Shown in pieces: positions 1 through 19,444 of a stretch of DNA of 64,000 nt; positions within the stretch are counted from its first letter, which is position 1, and the number at the start of each line of letters is the position of its first letter. The translations under genes were made by a program, and so were the position numbers. Origin of the DNA: Lota lota. Lineage: Eukaryota; Chordata; Actinopteri; Gadiformes; Lotidae. The DNA is taken from assembly GCA_026745465.1 (NCBI GenBank), contig JACYXH010000175.1:3065001-3129000 (forward strand). The letters are read 5' to 3'. The notes below the pieces were generated by a model. It worked only from the letters and a program-made list of their open reading frames with translations. It made no database searches and had not been told where the DNA came from.

Positions 1-289
1 CTAATCCGGGTCTGAAATATGACACCCCAAAAAAACTTTAAAAAACGCTATGGTTCTATCTCATGCACTCAGACAGAATTAAAGGGCCAGTTACTGGCAT
101 ATGTTGACGTTGCGTGTCATTGCCAGCCACCTGTATAGCCTCTACAGGAGACTACATCTTGATAAACTTCTATAACCTCTCCAACGACTGATATCTATTT
201 TGCATGCTCATAAAACACTCGCTGTCCAAAGTGTATGAACACTTTCAGTTCTAGCAGCTTATCTGCTATAGCAGCAGTTGATTGGACAC

Positions 290-359
<70 letters not shown>

Positions 360-477
360 ACGCTCTGTCCGTAGGCCATTACAGGACAACAGGTGAGTTG
401 TAGTCCGAAATCAACCTTTCTCCACAACACACCACAGACCTAGACTAGTCCAGACACAAAAGCACACACACAAACAA

Positions 478-510
<33 letters not shown>

Positions 511-1120
511 CAAACACACCCACGCACCCACACATGCGCACACACACACATGAGATACAGAATTCTGCGTTTGAGTGCTCAGATGCTAGATATATCCCCA
601 GCATTTTAACAAAGGGTTAGGAACACCAACAAGCAATTTGTTCCTTCCATTCATGCCCTGTCTGGCCTGTAAGCCAGACTGATCCCCATGAAAGAATCAA
701 TAAAACCAAGACAGCTTTATACATTTCCCCTGAACAAATACAGTCTACATACAGTCTTCTACAGAAATTGGTGGGGTTGCATTGGACACAGCTGGGTCAG
801 AGTCCGCCGAAAGGGTGCGGCCGCACACAACAGAGCAAACACAAAACTAAAATCTGAGACACGAGAAAGATACTCCCTTCCCAGGTAAACAATGATGTAA
901 ATTGTATAGGCCAGATCCACAAAAGACCTGTTTCTGGATTTAGCTCCACACCAGAAGAATTGAGCGTTTATGAAGATATTGCAATAGCGTCATATTAACC
1001 ACCCCATCCCACACTCATGATATAATCCTAAAGTCAATAGTGATTGAATGGCAAATAGTGTTTGATGATACTTTGCAACCATACATGGTCAAGTGCTCTA
1101 CCCCCCCCCCCCCCCCCCCC

Positions 1121-1168
<48 letters not shown>

Positions 1169-1349
1169 TCTCAGGTAGACTACCTTGTGGTCACATGACG
1201 CGTTACAGGGTAAAGGTGGATTTCTTCCCGCGGCACTAAGCAGTCTCCTTGTATTGCGTGCCAGTTACCTCTTCTAGCGCAGTCAATACGGGACTCTTTT
1301 CGGCACTTTTTCCTATCTCTTTGGACTTTTACGGACTTATCGACAAAAG
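1..1349. other. Upstream intergenic / 5' flank of lad1, no gene seen
   Basis: No coding exon could be recognised. The stretch holds a (TG)n tract at about 297-356, an interrupted (CA)n tract at 461-550, and a C20 run followed by (CT)n at 1101-1165. The lad1 promoter and 5'UTR should lie in the right part, because the start codon is at 1350, but no TATA box or clear start site was seen. In the human arrangement TNNI1 would be the next gene beyond this edge. Confidence 0.5.
1080..1165 (+). repeat. Repeat unit with pyrimidine tail, copy 1
   Basis: The 20-mer CATACATGGTCAAGTGCTCT at 1080-1099 is followed by a C20 run and (CT)n. The same 20-mer occurs again at 3636-3655, also followed by a CT-rich tract, so both are probably ends of one dispersed repeat. 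Confidence 0.6.
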
Positions 1350-2205
1350 ATGTCTATCAGTCGAAAAAACTGGAAGGCTTTGTCAAGGTAAGCGTTTATC
1401 TGTTACACCAGTTACTTCAATGACTGGGGCGTTTGGCTGAGGTTTCGGTTCATGAATGCCAAAGAAAACGTTTTGGAAATGAATTATAACGAAATTAAAT
1501 GAGTGACATCTTGTCATATCTTGTAACTCGGTGACTCAAGTCATATGAAATATGCTCCAGGCGCAGTGACATTTTTGTTTTCATTATTCTCCTACCAATT
1601 GAAGAGACAATGATACAAATAGCTCGTGTTGCGACATTAAACAAGTTCGGCCGTTTGCACCGTGCATGCTTCATTCGAACACGTTTTGACGGGACATTAG
1701 AACTAGTTCAGCAGGTTCAGTCCAACCGTTATGGGAATAAACACATGCATAGCCATCAGGCCTATTGGAGGTTATCTTTCAGCTTTCTAACTTTCATGTT
1801 GAGGTGGCAACACTTTGCTGAATGGCGATATGCCGTTTCATAAGCATTTATTCTCTTTTCAGTTCAGAGAATATCTCCATTGTAAATTGTGTATTGGCGT
1901 GTGTTGTTTTTCTGTAGCATAACATGCTTGCCTTTACAGCCTAACTCGCCAGTGGACGTTAGAAGACGAAGAAGAGGTGGAAAGAGAAAGAAGGAGGAGG
2001 GTGAAGAGTTCGAGTAGCGCAGCTGACCCTGACTCACCTGGCGCCGATAGCCCGTCCAGAGACGCGCCCATCTATTGCAGCCCTCCTGCAAGGGCGGCTC
2101 CTGAGAAGGCCCAGACCCAGGACAGGTAGCTGCTGCTGCTGTCATGACCAATGACAGGGAGACATGTTATACTGGACTTTGTGTTTGGATTGTGTGTGTG
2201 TGCTA

Positions 2206-2253
<48 letters not shown>

Positions 2254-5200
2254 TCTGTGTGTGTGTGTGTGTGTATAGGTGATGTAATCTAGGGACATTG
2301 CATTTCAAAGTCATTGTTTTGTTTCACACACCTACTTTCTTTCTTTCATTTAATTCACTTCCTTCTTCCTTTTATCGTTCATTCTCTCTCTCTCTCTCTT
2401 TCTCTCCATCTTTCCTGGCTCCCTACTTCATCTTCATCATCTTCGTAGTTGTCTTTAATCAGAGCATGTTTTGCCCTGAAGGACTGTGCTCAATCCTTGC
2501 AGAACACAATCTAAAATGTGACACCATTCAGTGTATGCGAGCTGTCTGGACGGCTGAGTACACAAGGCAGCTGAAACGCTCTTCAAAAGGAGTTTGGAGA
2601 AATGCTGGAAGCCTGAAAGAGAAACACGATCATACCTGTATATTTTCTTCTTTCGGGTCCAATTATCATACATGTCATTCAAATACCTGTGAATGTAATC
2701 TATGATGGGTGTGTGTGTGTGTGCGACAATGTGTGTGTGACGATGTGTGTGTTTGTGTGAACATCTGTGTGTTAAGATATATTTTTCACATCATAGATAG
2801 AAGTAAACGACACGTTATGCTTAAATGCTCTGCGTGTGCTTGTGTCCATGTGTGTGACGTGTGTGTATGCCTGCCTGCATGTGTGTGTGTGTGTGTGTGG
2901 GTGTATGTCTCTTTGCCTGTTTGTGTGTTTGTGTGTGCATGCCTGCATATGTGTGTGTGTGCGCGCATGCCTGCCTGTGTGTGTATGTGTGTGTGTGTGT
3001 GTTTGTGTATGTGTGTGTGTGTGTGTGTGCCTGTGTATATGTGTGCCTGTGTATGCCTGTGTGTGTGTGTGTGTGTGTGTGTGTGCCTGTGTGTGTGTCT
3101 GTGTGTGTTTGTGTGTGTGTATGTATGTTTGTGTGCGTTTGTGTGTGTGTGTTTGTGTGTGTGTATGTGTGCCTGTGTGTGTGTGTGTGGTCAGTGCTGA
3201 CCCGGAGAATGAGGACTTTGTGGAGCTGCTGCGTGTGCGTGACGAGAGGCGGAGGATGAGACACGTGGAGACGCTGAGGAGGCAGAGGGCGGAGGAGGAC
3301 GGAGAGGAGGTGGAGGGAGCCGGAGGGAGAGTCAGGGTGGAGCTGCTGGGCGACTCGGAGGATGAGAACGGTGATGGAGCAATGAAGGGAGGGAGGCTGG
3401 TGGCGGTGACGCGCGCTGCAACCAAACTGTCACACGTTGCTCCGTCAGCAAGCCTCCGCAGTACCGGTACCACCGCCAACACCCCTAGTGGGACCACTAA
3501 CAGACAGGTAGCAGAGCAACACACTCACTGGTTACACACACACACACACACACACACACATACTCGTTATACATGTCACATAGTCATAACATCACCTGGG
3601 AATTGCCTTTAAGTATTCTCAATAACAACGGTGTTCATACATGGTCAAGTGCTCTCCCGCTCTCCCCTCCTCCCCTCTCTCTCTCTTTCTCCCTCTCTCT
3701 CTCTTAATTTCAATTCAATTTAATTCAAAAGAGCTTTATTGACATGGAAAACCTTAAAACCTGCTATGACAAGCAACACTCAGGTTTTCACGCTGCTGAG
3801 ACTCAGGAACGATATAGAGGGATGAAGCAGTTAATTTCCCACTAAAGGAGCGCCAACATTAATGCTTCACCTACTTATAACAGTCCATTAACAGAGTGGT
3901 TACCCCATGGAGAGTGTGTCCTGTTAATCATTGTCCTGCACGGGCTCAACACAATATAGTTCCATTCCTCCGGCTGTGTGAGTCACCTTACATGTTATCC
4001 AATACTCATGGACGTTTGAGAACTGTGTGTCAGACCACACACTTTACAGACGAATACAACACAGATAGATCTAAGGACCTAACACACACACACACACACA
4101 GTTGCACACAGTTGCATGCACACACACGCCCCACACTCACACATACCCACACACATACACAAACGCGCACACACGCAACATTTGCATCATCACAAAATCT
4201 TTATTGCCACATATCTGACTCTTAAAGAATACTGTTACTTTGTTGTATGTCATTCACTTCCTTATGGTTCTCTTGTAAAACACATCTAAAGGCAATTTAC
4301 ATTCAAATACAATTTGAAATGCGATTCTGAATGATGATTTCGATTACACTTGCTCAGTAATACACACAGAAGGTGGCTTTTAGGAAAGCTACAAAATAAT
4401 ACTATATATTATTACTATGAAAGTATATTTAGTTACCAAGCTTGTTGTTGGAGCCATAAGGAGGTTTTATTTGATATCATTGGGATCATTACTATTCCTA
4501 AACCATTACATTCCAAAGCAATTATTTACATTTACTTTGCTACATTCAGTAAAGTACTGTGCATTATTTGTACTAAAAAGCATTTCAGGGGATACCCACT
4601 TTGTTAATAAGTAATACTTTTTCTGTTTGATACTGCTGACAATATAAGGGAACATTTAGGCCAAGCTCAAAAATGGTTTTATGTACCAAGGATATTAGTA
4701 CTTTTAATTAGTTTTGATATTTTAGTATATTTGAGTTCTTTAGTAGTGTTAACTTGAGTCGAATGTTTGTGTTAGCTGGCATGGTTTAAGTTCTGTTGGT
4801 TCATTTTTCCAGCATGGGAACGGAGAGTCAACAGGAAAAGTTCCTGAGGAAAATCCCTCCTCTCCCTCCTCACACAAGTTTGTCAGGTGAGAAAAAATAG
4901 TAAAACATTACACATTAATACAAGTTGAAATATTGACCTGGTGTCATCCAGAATCATTCATCACCATTTTAGACGTAAGGTTTAAAAAGATGGTTAAAGT
5001 TAATTTGATTAAATCAATAAAAGATTAATTAGAATTGTCAAATGAGCTGGCATTAATCTGTGTTGTTACATAATGCATTAACAAATTATTTAATGTTGCC
5101 TGACAAAATGAGATAATAAAAAGGCATGGCATTATCTAAAGCAATGGAAAGTATGCCAGAAGTCATTGCTGCTCAAATACTGCAGGCTTGGGCGGGATTA

Positions 5201-7257
5201 ACGCAAACATTACCTAATAGGTTGCAGGATAGGTTTAAACTGGTACCATGACTAACTCTGTATCTGATTATGAACATTATTGATATTTTCAAGTTTTCCT
5301 AATTTCTATTACAGCCCTCTCATACATGATGAATAATGCAAATGACATGTGTTAAAGTAGTGGATGTCTTTTTGCACTGCACTGAAGGTCGACATATTTT
5401 TCTCACCCTCTAGTTCGGTTTGCATCTCCCTCGACAACTGCACCTCCCCCACCGAGAAGAGCCCGCGCCCCGCGGTCTTCGGCCCCACACCTCCTGCATC
5501 TCCTGGCCAGCCCTGGGGCTTTCCCTGCCACAGCCCCTCTCCCAGAGGATCCCAAAGCCCCGTACAGAACGGATACACTATGGAGGTAGACGGATGACTC
5601 ACTGACCCACTCACTGACACACTGAAGGCCAAGTCACACACCAATGCATTCTGCACGTATGCGGAGATCTGCGTCGCTGCCCTACGGCGATGCATGTGTT
5701 GAGAGCGTAGGAACGCGTCACCCATCTCTGAAGAGGACCTCGTCAAGTAATCGCTTTTGTTTGTTTTGATTTCAACAGCCTGACAGGAGAATACAATGAA
5801 TGCCCCCGGGCGAAATAAAAACACAGTATTTTCAGTTTAATGCTGGAAAATACCAACCGTTTTTCAGCAGTGATATTTTTATTATTTTGGAATTGCTTTT
5901 TTCCAACATATTTTGAATGGAGCAGAACGGTCTCCCGTTTCTGTTTCCAGATTGACTCGTCCGTTCATGTTAATTTGGGTTATTCAATGTTATACTGCCC
6001 CCTTGTGTACACATTAACGTGACTCGGTTCAAATGCAAAGATCTGCGTCCAGACGCGGAGGTAGGCAGAACTGTAAATTCACACTCAATCCATCGCTCAC
6101 TCACACACTCAAGGCCAAAACACACCAAACCTCAAGCGTAGCGTGCCAACGGAAGCTGAAACTTATTGCGTTCCTGCCTTCACACCAGACGCATATTAAA
6201 TTCCAGGTGGACTCAATTAATCTAGACCAGGGGTCAGCAACCCGCGGCTCTGGAGCTGCATGCGGCTCTTCCACCCCTCTGCAGTGGCTCCCTGAAGCTT
6301 ATAATAATATTATTTAATAATTTAATAATAATAATAAATAATGGCTTTTTTTATTTCAAAGGCAACCCCTCTTATTTTTATTTTTATTTTATTGTTTCTA
6401 ATTTTGTCCACCAAAATAAACATCACATCCTAAAACTACAAATGTCATAAATGCAACAATTAGCTATTAGTTATTTTAAATATAGTATGACTATATATCC
6501 AACTTTACATGCTATGTTATCTTAATTTTAGGGGTCAAATAGGTTTTGTGGCTCCAGATTAATTTAATTTGGTGGGAGAAGGACCAAAAATGGCTATTTT
6601 GATAGTGAAGGTTGCAGACCCCTGATCTAGACCATTTAAATGAAAAAAAAACACAGAAACACACAAGCTTCAGCTCCATTAACACAGTAGCAGAAAGAAA
6701 GCAGATGCGCATTATGCTTGTGCTCCAAACTTCAGCTTTGGTGTGTTTCCGCAGTCACTCTCTCACACTCTCACTGTCACTAGTCACTCACGCGCACACC
6801 CTCTCATTGACTCACAAGCCATATTGAGTTTAGTCGCTCACATCTAAAGACTCTTATATCTAAGGTCTTTGTCGTGTTTTGCATATTAAGAGAACCTTTG
6901 ATGCCATTTAAAGTTGATCCAAATGAATTGTATCACGTGTCGGTGTAATTAAATACGGGCCGGCCGTCTTTGTGTGGGGTGAACTTAATACGAGGAGCCA
7001 GAGAAAGGCCATGGTGAGTAGCTATTACCCACAAGGTGTGACATATTGACCCCGAGGTTTGTGCTGTTACTGCAGGCCGGTGTGAACAGCTCTCCCTCCA
7101 ACGACCCGGCCAACCCTAAACACACCAACAGACCCACCTTCGCCAGGCAGAGCTCCAGGACCACCTCTTTCAGGGTAACACACACACACGCACGCACTAA
7201 CGCACACATGCACACACACACACACACACACATACATGCACGCCTGCATGCTCACGT

Positions 7258-7299
<42 letters not shown>

Positions 7300-9754
7300 A
7301 AACACACACACATAACCAACACTAACAGATTATCTTCAACTACACAGATGCTGAAGAAGATATCAGGAGAGACTGCACCTCTACAAAGGAGGTGAGATAC
7401 TCATTAATAATCTCTCTATCTCCCTCTCTGTGTCTCTCTCTTTCTATCTCTCTCTCTCTCATCCTCTCTCTCTCTCTCTCTCACACTCTCTCTCTAACTA
7501 ACTTGTGTTTTGTTCTTTTTTAGCTCGAGTGTTCGACTTACATCCCAGAAATTTGAATCAAACGCTGTAAGATATTTCATTTATAAGCATGAAGTCTTAC
7601 AATCCTGTTTTTACTTTCTAACTATGGGGTGATGCAGCTCATCGCATTAACTTGACGTGTTGACATATTAATTTACACTGAAGCTGTAAAGCATTCATGT
7701 TTTAATTGAATTGCATGTTTCTTTTGTCATTGTATAATGTGCTTTTATTTGTTAAACTCCGTGACTCATCTGTCAAGGACCCAAATCAAGAAGATGAGAA
7801 AACGTCTAATTTCCAGAGGAAGTAAGTCTATCTGATTATCAGCTGGTTTTCTGTATACCTCTATGAACTCTTTTTGAAGCTTATTCCATTGACATTTTAA
7901 GTAGTCCAAAGTAATTAAATGAAAATATACAGCTACAGCTGTATAGTGAGGAATAGCTTCAAAACGTGTGTGTTTTCTGTCTCTTCTCCTCTCCGTTCGA
8001 CTAGCACCAGACAGAGGGTGTCATCCCGGTCCATCCAGGAGAAGATGGAACGACTAGCTCAGGCTGCACAGGTCACTTAAAGTTCCCCTGCAATACATCA
8101 ATAAACAGCTAGTGCTATAATGAGGCAGTATGCAAACATCTAAGTGCAAAGTCACATATTTGCACTTTTGAGATGTGATAGGTCGTAGTCACATGGCATT
8201 TGTTTACTCTGTCTTTATTTAATAGCACTTGGACTTTCGAGATAGCTTAGTTTAGCCTACATGCGGACATTTTACACATTACTTTGATCAACCTTTTCTT
8301 TGCCCATAGGTTTGGCTATGTTATGCTGGTATAACAATTAATGTTCATATTCTTACAAATTACAAAGCTCTATTTGCACAAGATAATAAGATAAGATTCT
8401 ACAACCCTTTTTGAATCTAGACTGTATCCACACGTAGTTTAGACGTTAAGACATAGGGGTAGTTTACAGATTCAACAGGCTCATGTTAACAAGGCCAAGT
8501 CTTTTTTTCTACGTTGATTCTCATTCAACTTTCTGGTGACTCCTGGGATTCCTGCAGAAGCCAGAGATGTTGCGGTTCCCAGATGTCACGCAGAGGACCC
8601 TGGTCCTACTGGAAGAGGTGTCCAGGAAGAGGGATCTGTTTGAGAAGGAGCACCTGGCCTCCAGCCCCACCAGCCCTGGAGTCTCCAGACAGGTCACTAA
8701 ACACTAAGCACTAAATAATAAACACTAAAGAATAAACACTAAACACTAAAGAATAAACACTATAAACACTAAACACTAAACACTTAATACTAAAGAATAA
8801 ACACTAACCACTAACTACTAACTACTAACCACTAACCACTAAAGTCCAACAGACTCTTAGACAGCACTAGCATAGGCGCCTAGACAGCCAATACATCTAC
8901 ATATGGCATACATACATATGCCTGTATCACATCAGATTCCGAATCTGGTTTTACTTTATGTGAATAAAGTTAAAACACCATTACAATTAAATAAGTAGAA
9001 ATGTACAGCTAATTAATGTTATCAAACAATGATTGAATCCTTTTATCTGTCAAGACATTCGATTAAGCTAAACGGAGCAAAACCATACACTCAAAAGGTA
9101 TTAGGGTTGGAAGTAGGTTACTGCTAGCACAAATGTACTCTTTATAACAGATTAATGAGTTGGAAAGCAATGCTGGGATTAGATTAATGTGAAGAAATCT
9201 GTAAAGGAGAGGAATCAGGGTCATATCAGCTGGTCGTGTGTGTGGTGCTGTTCCACCTCACTTAGTAACTGCGTAGGTGTGGGTGGGTGTCCAGTCTGGA
9301 TAAAAGCACAGAGCCAACAGTAGTTGGCAGAAAACTAGAGATAAGTAATTAATCATTCATTATGTTGATCCAATTTATCAGAAGGAGCTTTAAGTAGAAC
9401 GCGATGTTGATTTAGCCCGTGAACACTAGGGGGTGGCATCACTCTTTCTGCTGCACCACTCAGGTTGACCGGACCAACACTTTTCCTTATTACAGATGTG
9501 TGCCTATTAGAGATACTTTTTTTTTTCATAACAACAAATAACACATACCCGGTTTTCTTTCACATACTTAACCAAAAAATGGTAAGAAAGGTATTTTGAC
9601 ATGGCCAACTTAACTTATATTCCGATATATATTTGAATTAATATTTGTCATGTTCTCAGTATGGACTCAGTGCTGTGCTCATTACATGCAGGACCTGAGG
9701 CATGTTGATATCAGCAGCAAGAAGATCCTGTTTGAGAGCAAACACAAGGCGTGA
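1350..9754 (+). CDS. lad1: Ladinin-1 (anchoring-filament protein)
   Basis: Twelve coding exons, all in phase: 1350-1387, 1940-2125, 3195-3507, 4813-4886, 5414-5585, 7076-7174, 7348-7391, 7524-7566, 7778-7821, 8005-8071, 8558-8692, 9692-9754; 425 codons plus stop. The start MSISRKNWKALS followed by LTRQWTLEDEEEVERERRRR matches human LAD1 (MAVSRKDWSALSSLARQRTLEDEEE), and later blocks SFRMLKK, EKMERL and RKRDLFEKEHLA match its C-terminal part. The protein is shorter than human LAD1 (about 517 residues) and lacks the long SEK-repeat middle. Ladinin is a cytoskeleton-linked epithelial protein of basement-membrane zones; it has no enzymatic domain. The middle is Ser/Pro-rich and probably disordered. 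Exons 10 and 11 both end at the same weak donor, CAG|GTCACT. Exon 9 has a poor polypyrimidine tract. Identity is well supported; exon 9 and the exon 2-3 gap are the least certain parts. Confidence 0.88.
2704..3190. repeat. Long interrupted (TG)n tract ending at lad1 exon 3
   Basis: About 480 bases of TG repeat with CC, TA and CG interruptions run almost to the AG acceptor of lad1 exon 3 (exon begins 3195). It produces long meaningless Cys/Val or His/Thr reading frames. Confidence 0.95.
3636..3703 (+). repeat. Repeat unit with pyrimidine tail, copy 2
   Basis: Exact second copy of the 20-mer at 1080-1099, in lad1 intron 3, followed by (CT)n. Just after it (3706-3745) is an AT-rich stretch of a kind often seen repeated in fish genomes. 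Confidence 0.6.
6228..6624. mobile_element. Non-autonomous hAT-type DNA transposon (MITE), intact ends
   Basis: A 397-bp element in lad1 intron 5. The left end CAGGGGTCAGCAACC and the right end GGTTGCAGACCCCTG are inverted repeats with one mismatch in 15 bases. It is flanked by perfect 8-bp direct repeats, ATCTAGAC, at 6220-6227 and 6625-6632. An 8-bp target duplication with CAGGGGT ends is typical of the hAT superfamily (Charlie-like). The interior is AT-rich with no transposase. The perfect target-site copies suggest a fairly recent insertion. Confidence 0.88.
7180..7312. repeat. (CA)n microsatellite just after lad1 exon 6 donor
   Basis: The CA repeat begins within about 6 bases of the exon 6 splice donor (exon ends 7174) and runs about 130 bases with CG and TG interruptions. 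Confidence 0.95.
8694..8845 (+). repeat. AT-rich minisatellite in lad1 intron 11
   Basis: Imperfect tandem copies of ACACTAAA and AGAATAA units directly after exon 11. Unit length varies and there are no unique spacers, so this is a minisatellite. Confidence 0.85.
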
Positions 9755-10480
9755 AGGATCTGCCACTAGGGCATTCTTGGTAAGAATACTTAAAGCACAA
9801 TAATCAAGTCTTTCAAAGTTGCTTTGGAGTCCAACTGGGTTCAACTCCCTCTACTTTGATCACTGCAACCAAACACATCATAATTGTTTTTGTATTTTGT
9901 TTATTTTTCTTTTGTAGGGTTCAGAAGCTGAAGTCAGACAATGAACTAGAATGAAATGGAGAATGAACTTGTGTTGTGGTTCTTCATGTTTATTCCTCAA
10001 ATTATTTTGTTTTCCTATACTTTTGCACAGAAAAGATGCAAGTGGAGCGTCAAAGGTCTCAGTGGAAGGAAGTTGCTTTTTTGTTTTGTTTTAAAGATTA
10101 GATATTAGCGAAATTATCATTTGCTTCTTGGTGGCTAAGATACGGTGTAAGAGATGAGAGACAGCAATACAGAACATATCAGTGAAGAGAGTTGCGCCAG
10201 TGACATTTGTATTTCAAGTCTTGAGTAGTTCCATTAAACTTCAGGTGATTTTAATGCACTTTGCACAGGTGAAGGTCTACTGTCTGATAATAATTTCTCT
10301 GATTAGCAAAATTTGAAATTCTGGGACTGTAATTCTGTAAATGAGGGTTATGTTTGTGGTTAAAGTTGTATTTCTTACTGTGCTGCCAAAATTATGTTTT
10401 CTGTTTTCTTTGACTTGTGTTATGTGCTTCACAGGTAGGATGCTGCCGGATGACAAAATAAAATGTTTTATGACTCAAAC
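9755..10480 (+). other. lad1 3'UTR with an intron after the stop
   Basis: After the TGA at 9752-9754 there is a strong donor at 9780 (TTG|GTAAGA) and an acceptor at 9916-9917 (TTTTGTAG) after a T-rich tract, suggesting a 138-base intron in the 3'UTR. The junction lies only 25 bases after the stop, inside the distance normally tolerated by nonsense-mediated decay. The final exon would run from 9918 to just past the AATAAA at 10457-10462. Confidence 0.55.
10457..10462 (+). terminator. lad1 polyadenylation signal candidate
   Basis: AATAAA on the plus strand about 700 bases after the lad1 stop codon and before the tnnt2 start. Confidence 0.5.
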
Positions 10481-10667
10481 TGTAAATATTTGTATTTTTG
10501 GTGTATTTATTTTTGCTCACACAGATAATGACCTAGCCAATGAGAAAGGCCTCCATCTGTGTTGTCTCAAAGCAGTGTACCGAGAGGAACTCTTACTCTT
10601 TAGATAAGAGATATGGCCATGTATCTGTATACTGTCACCTCCAACCTCATGCATGGTGGCCTTGCAT

Positions 10668-11030
10668 GTGTGTGTCTAGGTATGTGTGTGTGTGTGTGTG
10701 TGTTTCTGCCTGCCTGTCAGTGTGTGTGTGTGTGTGTGTCTAGGTGTCTGTGTTTGTTGTGTGTGTGTGTGTGTGTGTATTTGGTGTGTGTCATCGGTGT
10801 GTGTTTGTGTGTGTGTGTCTAGGTGAGTGCATGTATGTCCAGGTGTGTGTGTATGTGTGTCTGCCTGCCTGTCAGTGTGCGTGTGTGGGTTTCTAGGTGT
10901 GTGTGTGTGTCTAGGTTTGTGTGTGTGTGTCTTGGTGTGTTTGTGTTTCTCGGTGTGTGTGTGTGTGTGTGGGTCTAGGTGGGTTTATGTGTATCTAGGT
11001 GTGTGTTTGTGTGTTCTGTTCTGCCCTTAT
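10668..11030. repeat. TG-rich minisatellite between lad1 and tnnt2
   Basis: (TG)n blocks separated by repeated GTCTAGGTG and CTGCCTGCCTGTCAG units. No gene is seen from 10480 to about 11400. Confidence 0.9.
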
Positions 11031-11474
11031 CTGTGTCTCTTAAGCACAGTGACTCACAGTCTTACCCACTGCATCTGAATTCACCTTTTTAGGAGAAGGT
11101 GAATGTGACCATGCTATCTAGAGGGTTATTAATACACACAATGAGAGAAGAGGTACTCTAGCAGTTTACTTTCTCCCTCTGATACTACCGTGTGTGTGCG
11201 TCCACTAGTGTTCGGACCTTCTGGTCCTTCATTTCAACTGAGTTCATACAGCGAAAAGGAACTCTTTGGAGCTCAGGGTTTCTCGGAGAGTGTGTGTTTG
11301 GGTTGCCTCTCTCTTCATTCTTTCCATCCTTTACAGGTAGGTTGGGTTTCATCTCCGCGATGATAGACACATGTGTCCACCTTTAACATCTGGAAAATTA
11401 GACTTAGACTTACTGCAGGCATGGACGATACAGAGGCTGTAGATGAGTGGAGCCATGTGGTAGTTTGATGTATG

Positions 11475-11480
11475 GGAATG
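11475..11480 (-). promoter_or_regulatory. M-CAT-like (TEAD-site) hexamer upstream of tnnt2 start
   Basis: GGAATG here is CATTCC on the minus strand, the M-CAT core, 52 bases before the tnnt2 ATG. M-CAT elements are classic TEAD-binding sites of the cardiac troponin T promoter. A hexamer can occur by chance, and this one could lie within the 5'UTR. Confidence 0.2.
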
Positions 11481-11531
11481 ATGAAGTCTGGTGAATGTCC
11501 ACTGAATTCTAGCTGCTGAATACGCGCTGCC

Positions 11532-18938
<7,407 letters not shown>

Positions 18939-19215
18939 GAACCTAAAAGACAGGATCATCAAGAAACAACAGGCCCCACCCCACCAACACGTCTCTCTCC
19001 CTCTCGACTGAACAAGCATCTCCACCCGCCTGCCGCCTGCCCACCTAGGCCCCACCTGCCTCCCTGCCCCACCCGTCTACCTATCACTCCCAGCTGGTTG
19101 ACAGCTCATCATAGCCAATCTGTTTGTATATTGTGTGAATTATGTGTATTATTTATGCATATGGCTTGCAAACATATGTAATGCAGAAAATAAACAATAT
19201 GATTCAACACTGCTT
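18939..19215 (+). other. tnnt2 3'UTR
   Basis: Follows the TAA at 18936-18938. It is C-rich, then AT-rich, and ends near the AATAAA at 19189-19194. Confidence 0.75.
19189..19194 (+). terminator. tnnt2 polyadenylation signal
   Basis: AATAAA 250 bases after the tnnt2 stop codon in an AT-rich 3'UTR. Confidence 0.75.
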
Positions 19216-19373
19216 GGAAATCTGATTGGACATCTTTGTCAATTGTGAGTCAAAGGGGTTGAAGAGCCCCTGGGGCAAAGATAACATCTGAGAAGCAGAC
19301 AGCTTCTGACACATCTGTCTGTCCAGGTGCTTTTGGGAAAATACACAGGCCTCCATCCAACAGCCACACCCAC

Positions 19374-19444
<71 letters not shown>

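Noticed and set aside
2709-3612. Long Cys/Val- and His/Thr-rich reading frames
   Set aside because: They are translations of (TG)n/(CA)n repeats; the same occurs at 7.1, 10.7, 13.1, 18.3, 28.7, 41.5 and 45.1 kb.
8694-8845. Tandem array that might look like a CRISPR
   Set aside because: Units are short, degenerate and contiguous with no unique spacers, in a fish intron; it is a minisatellite.
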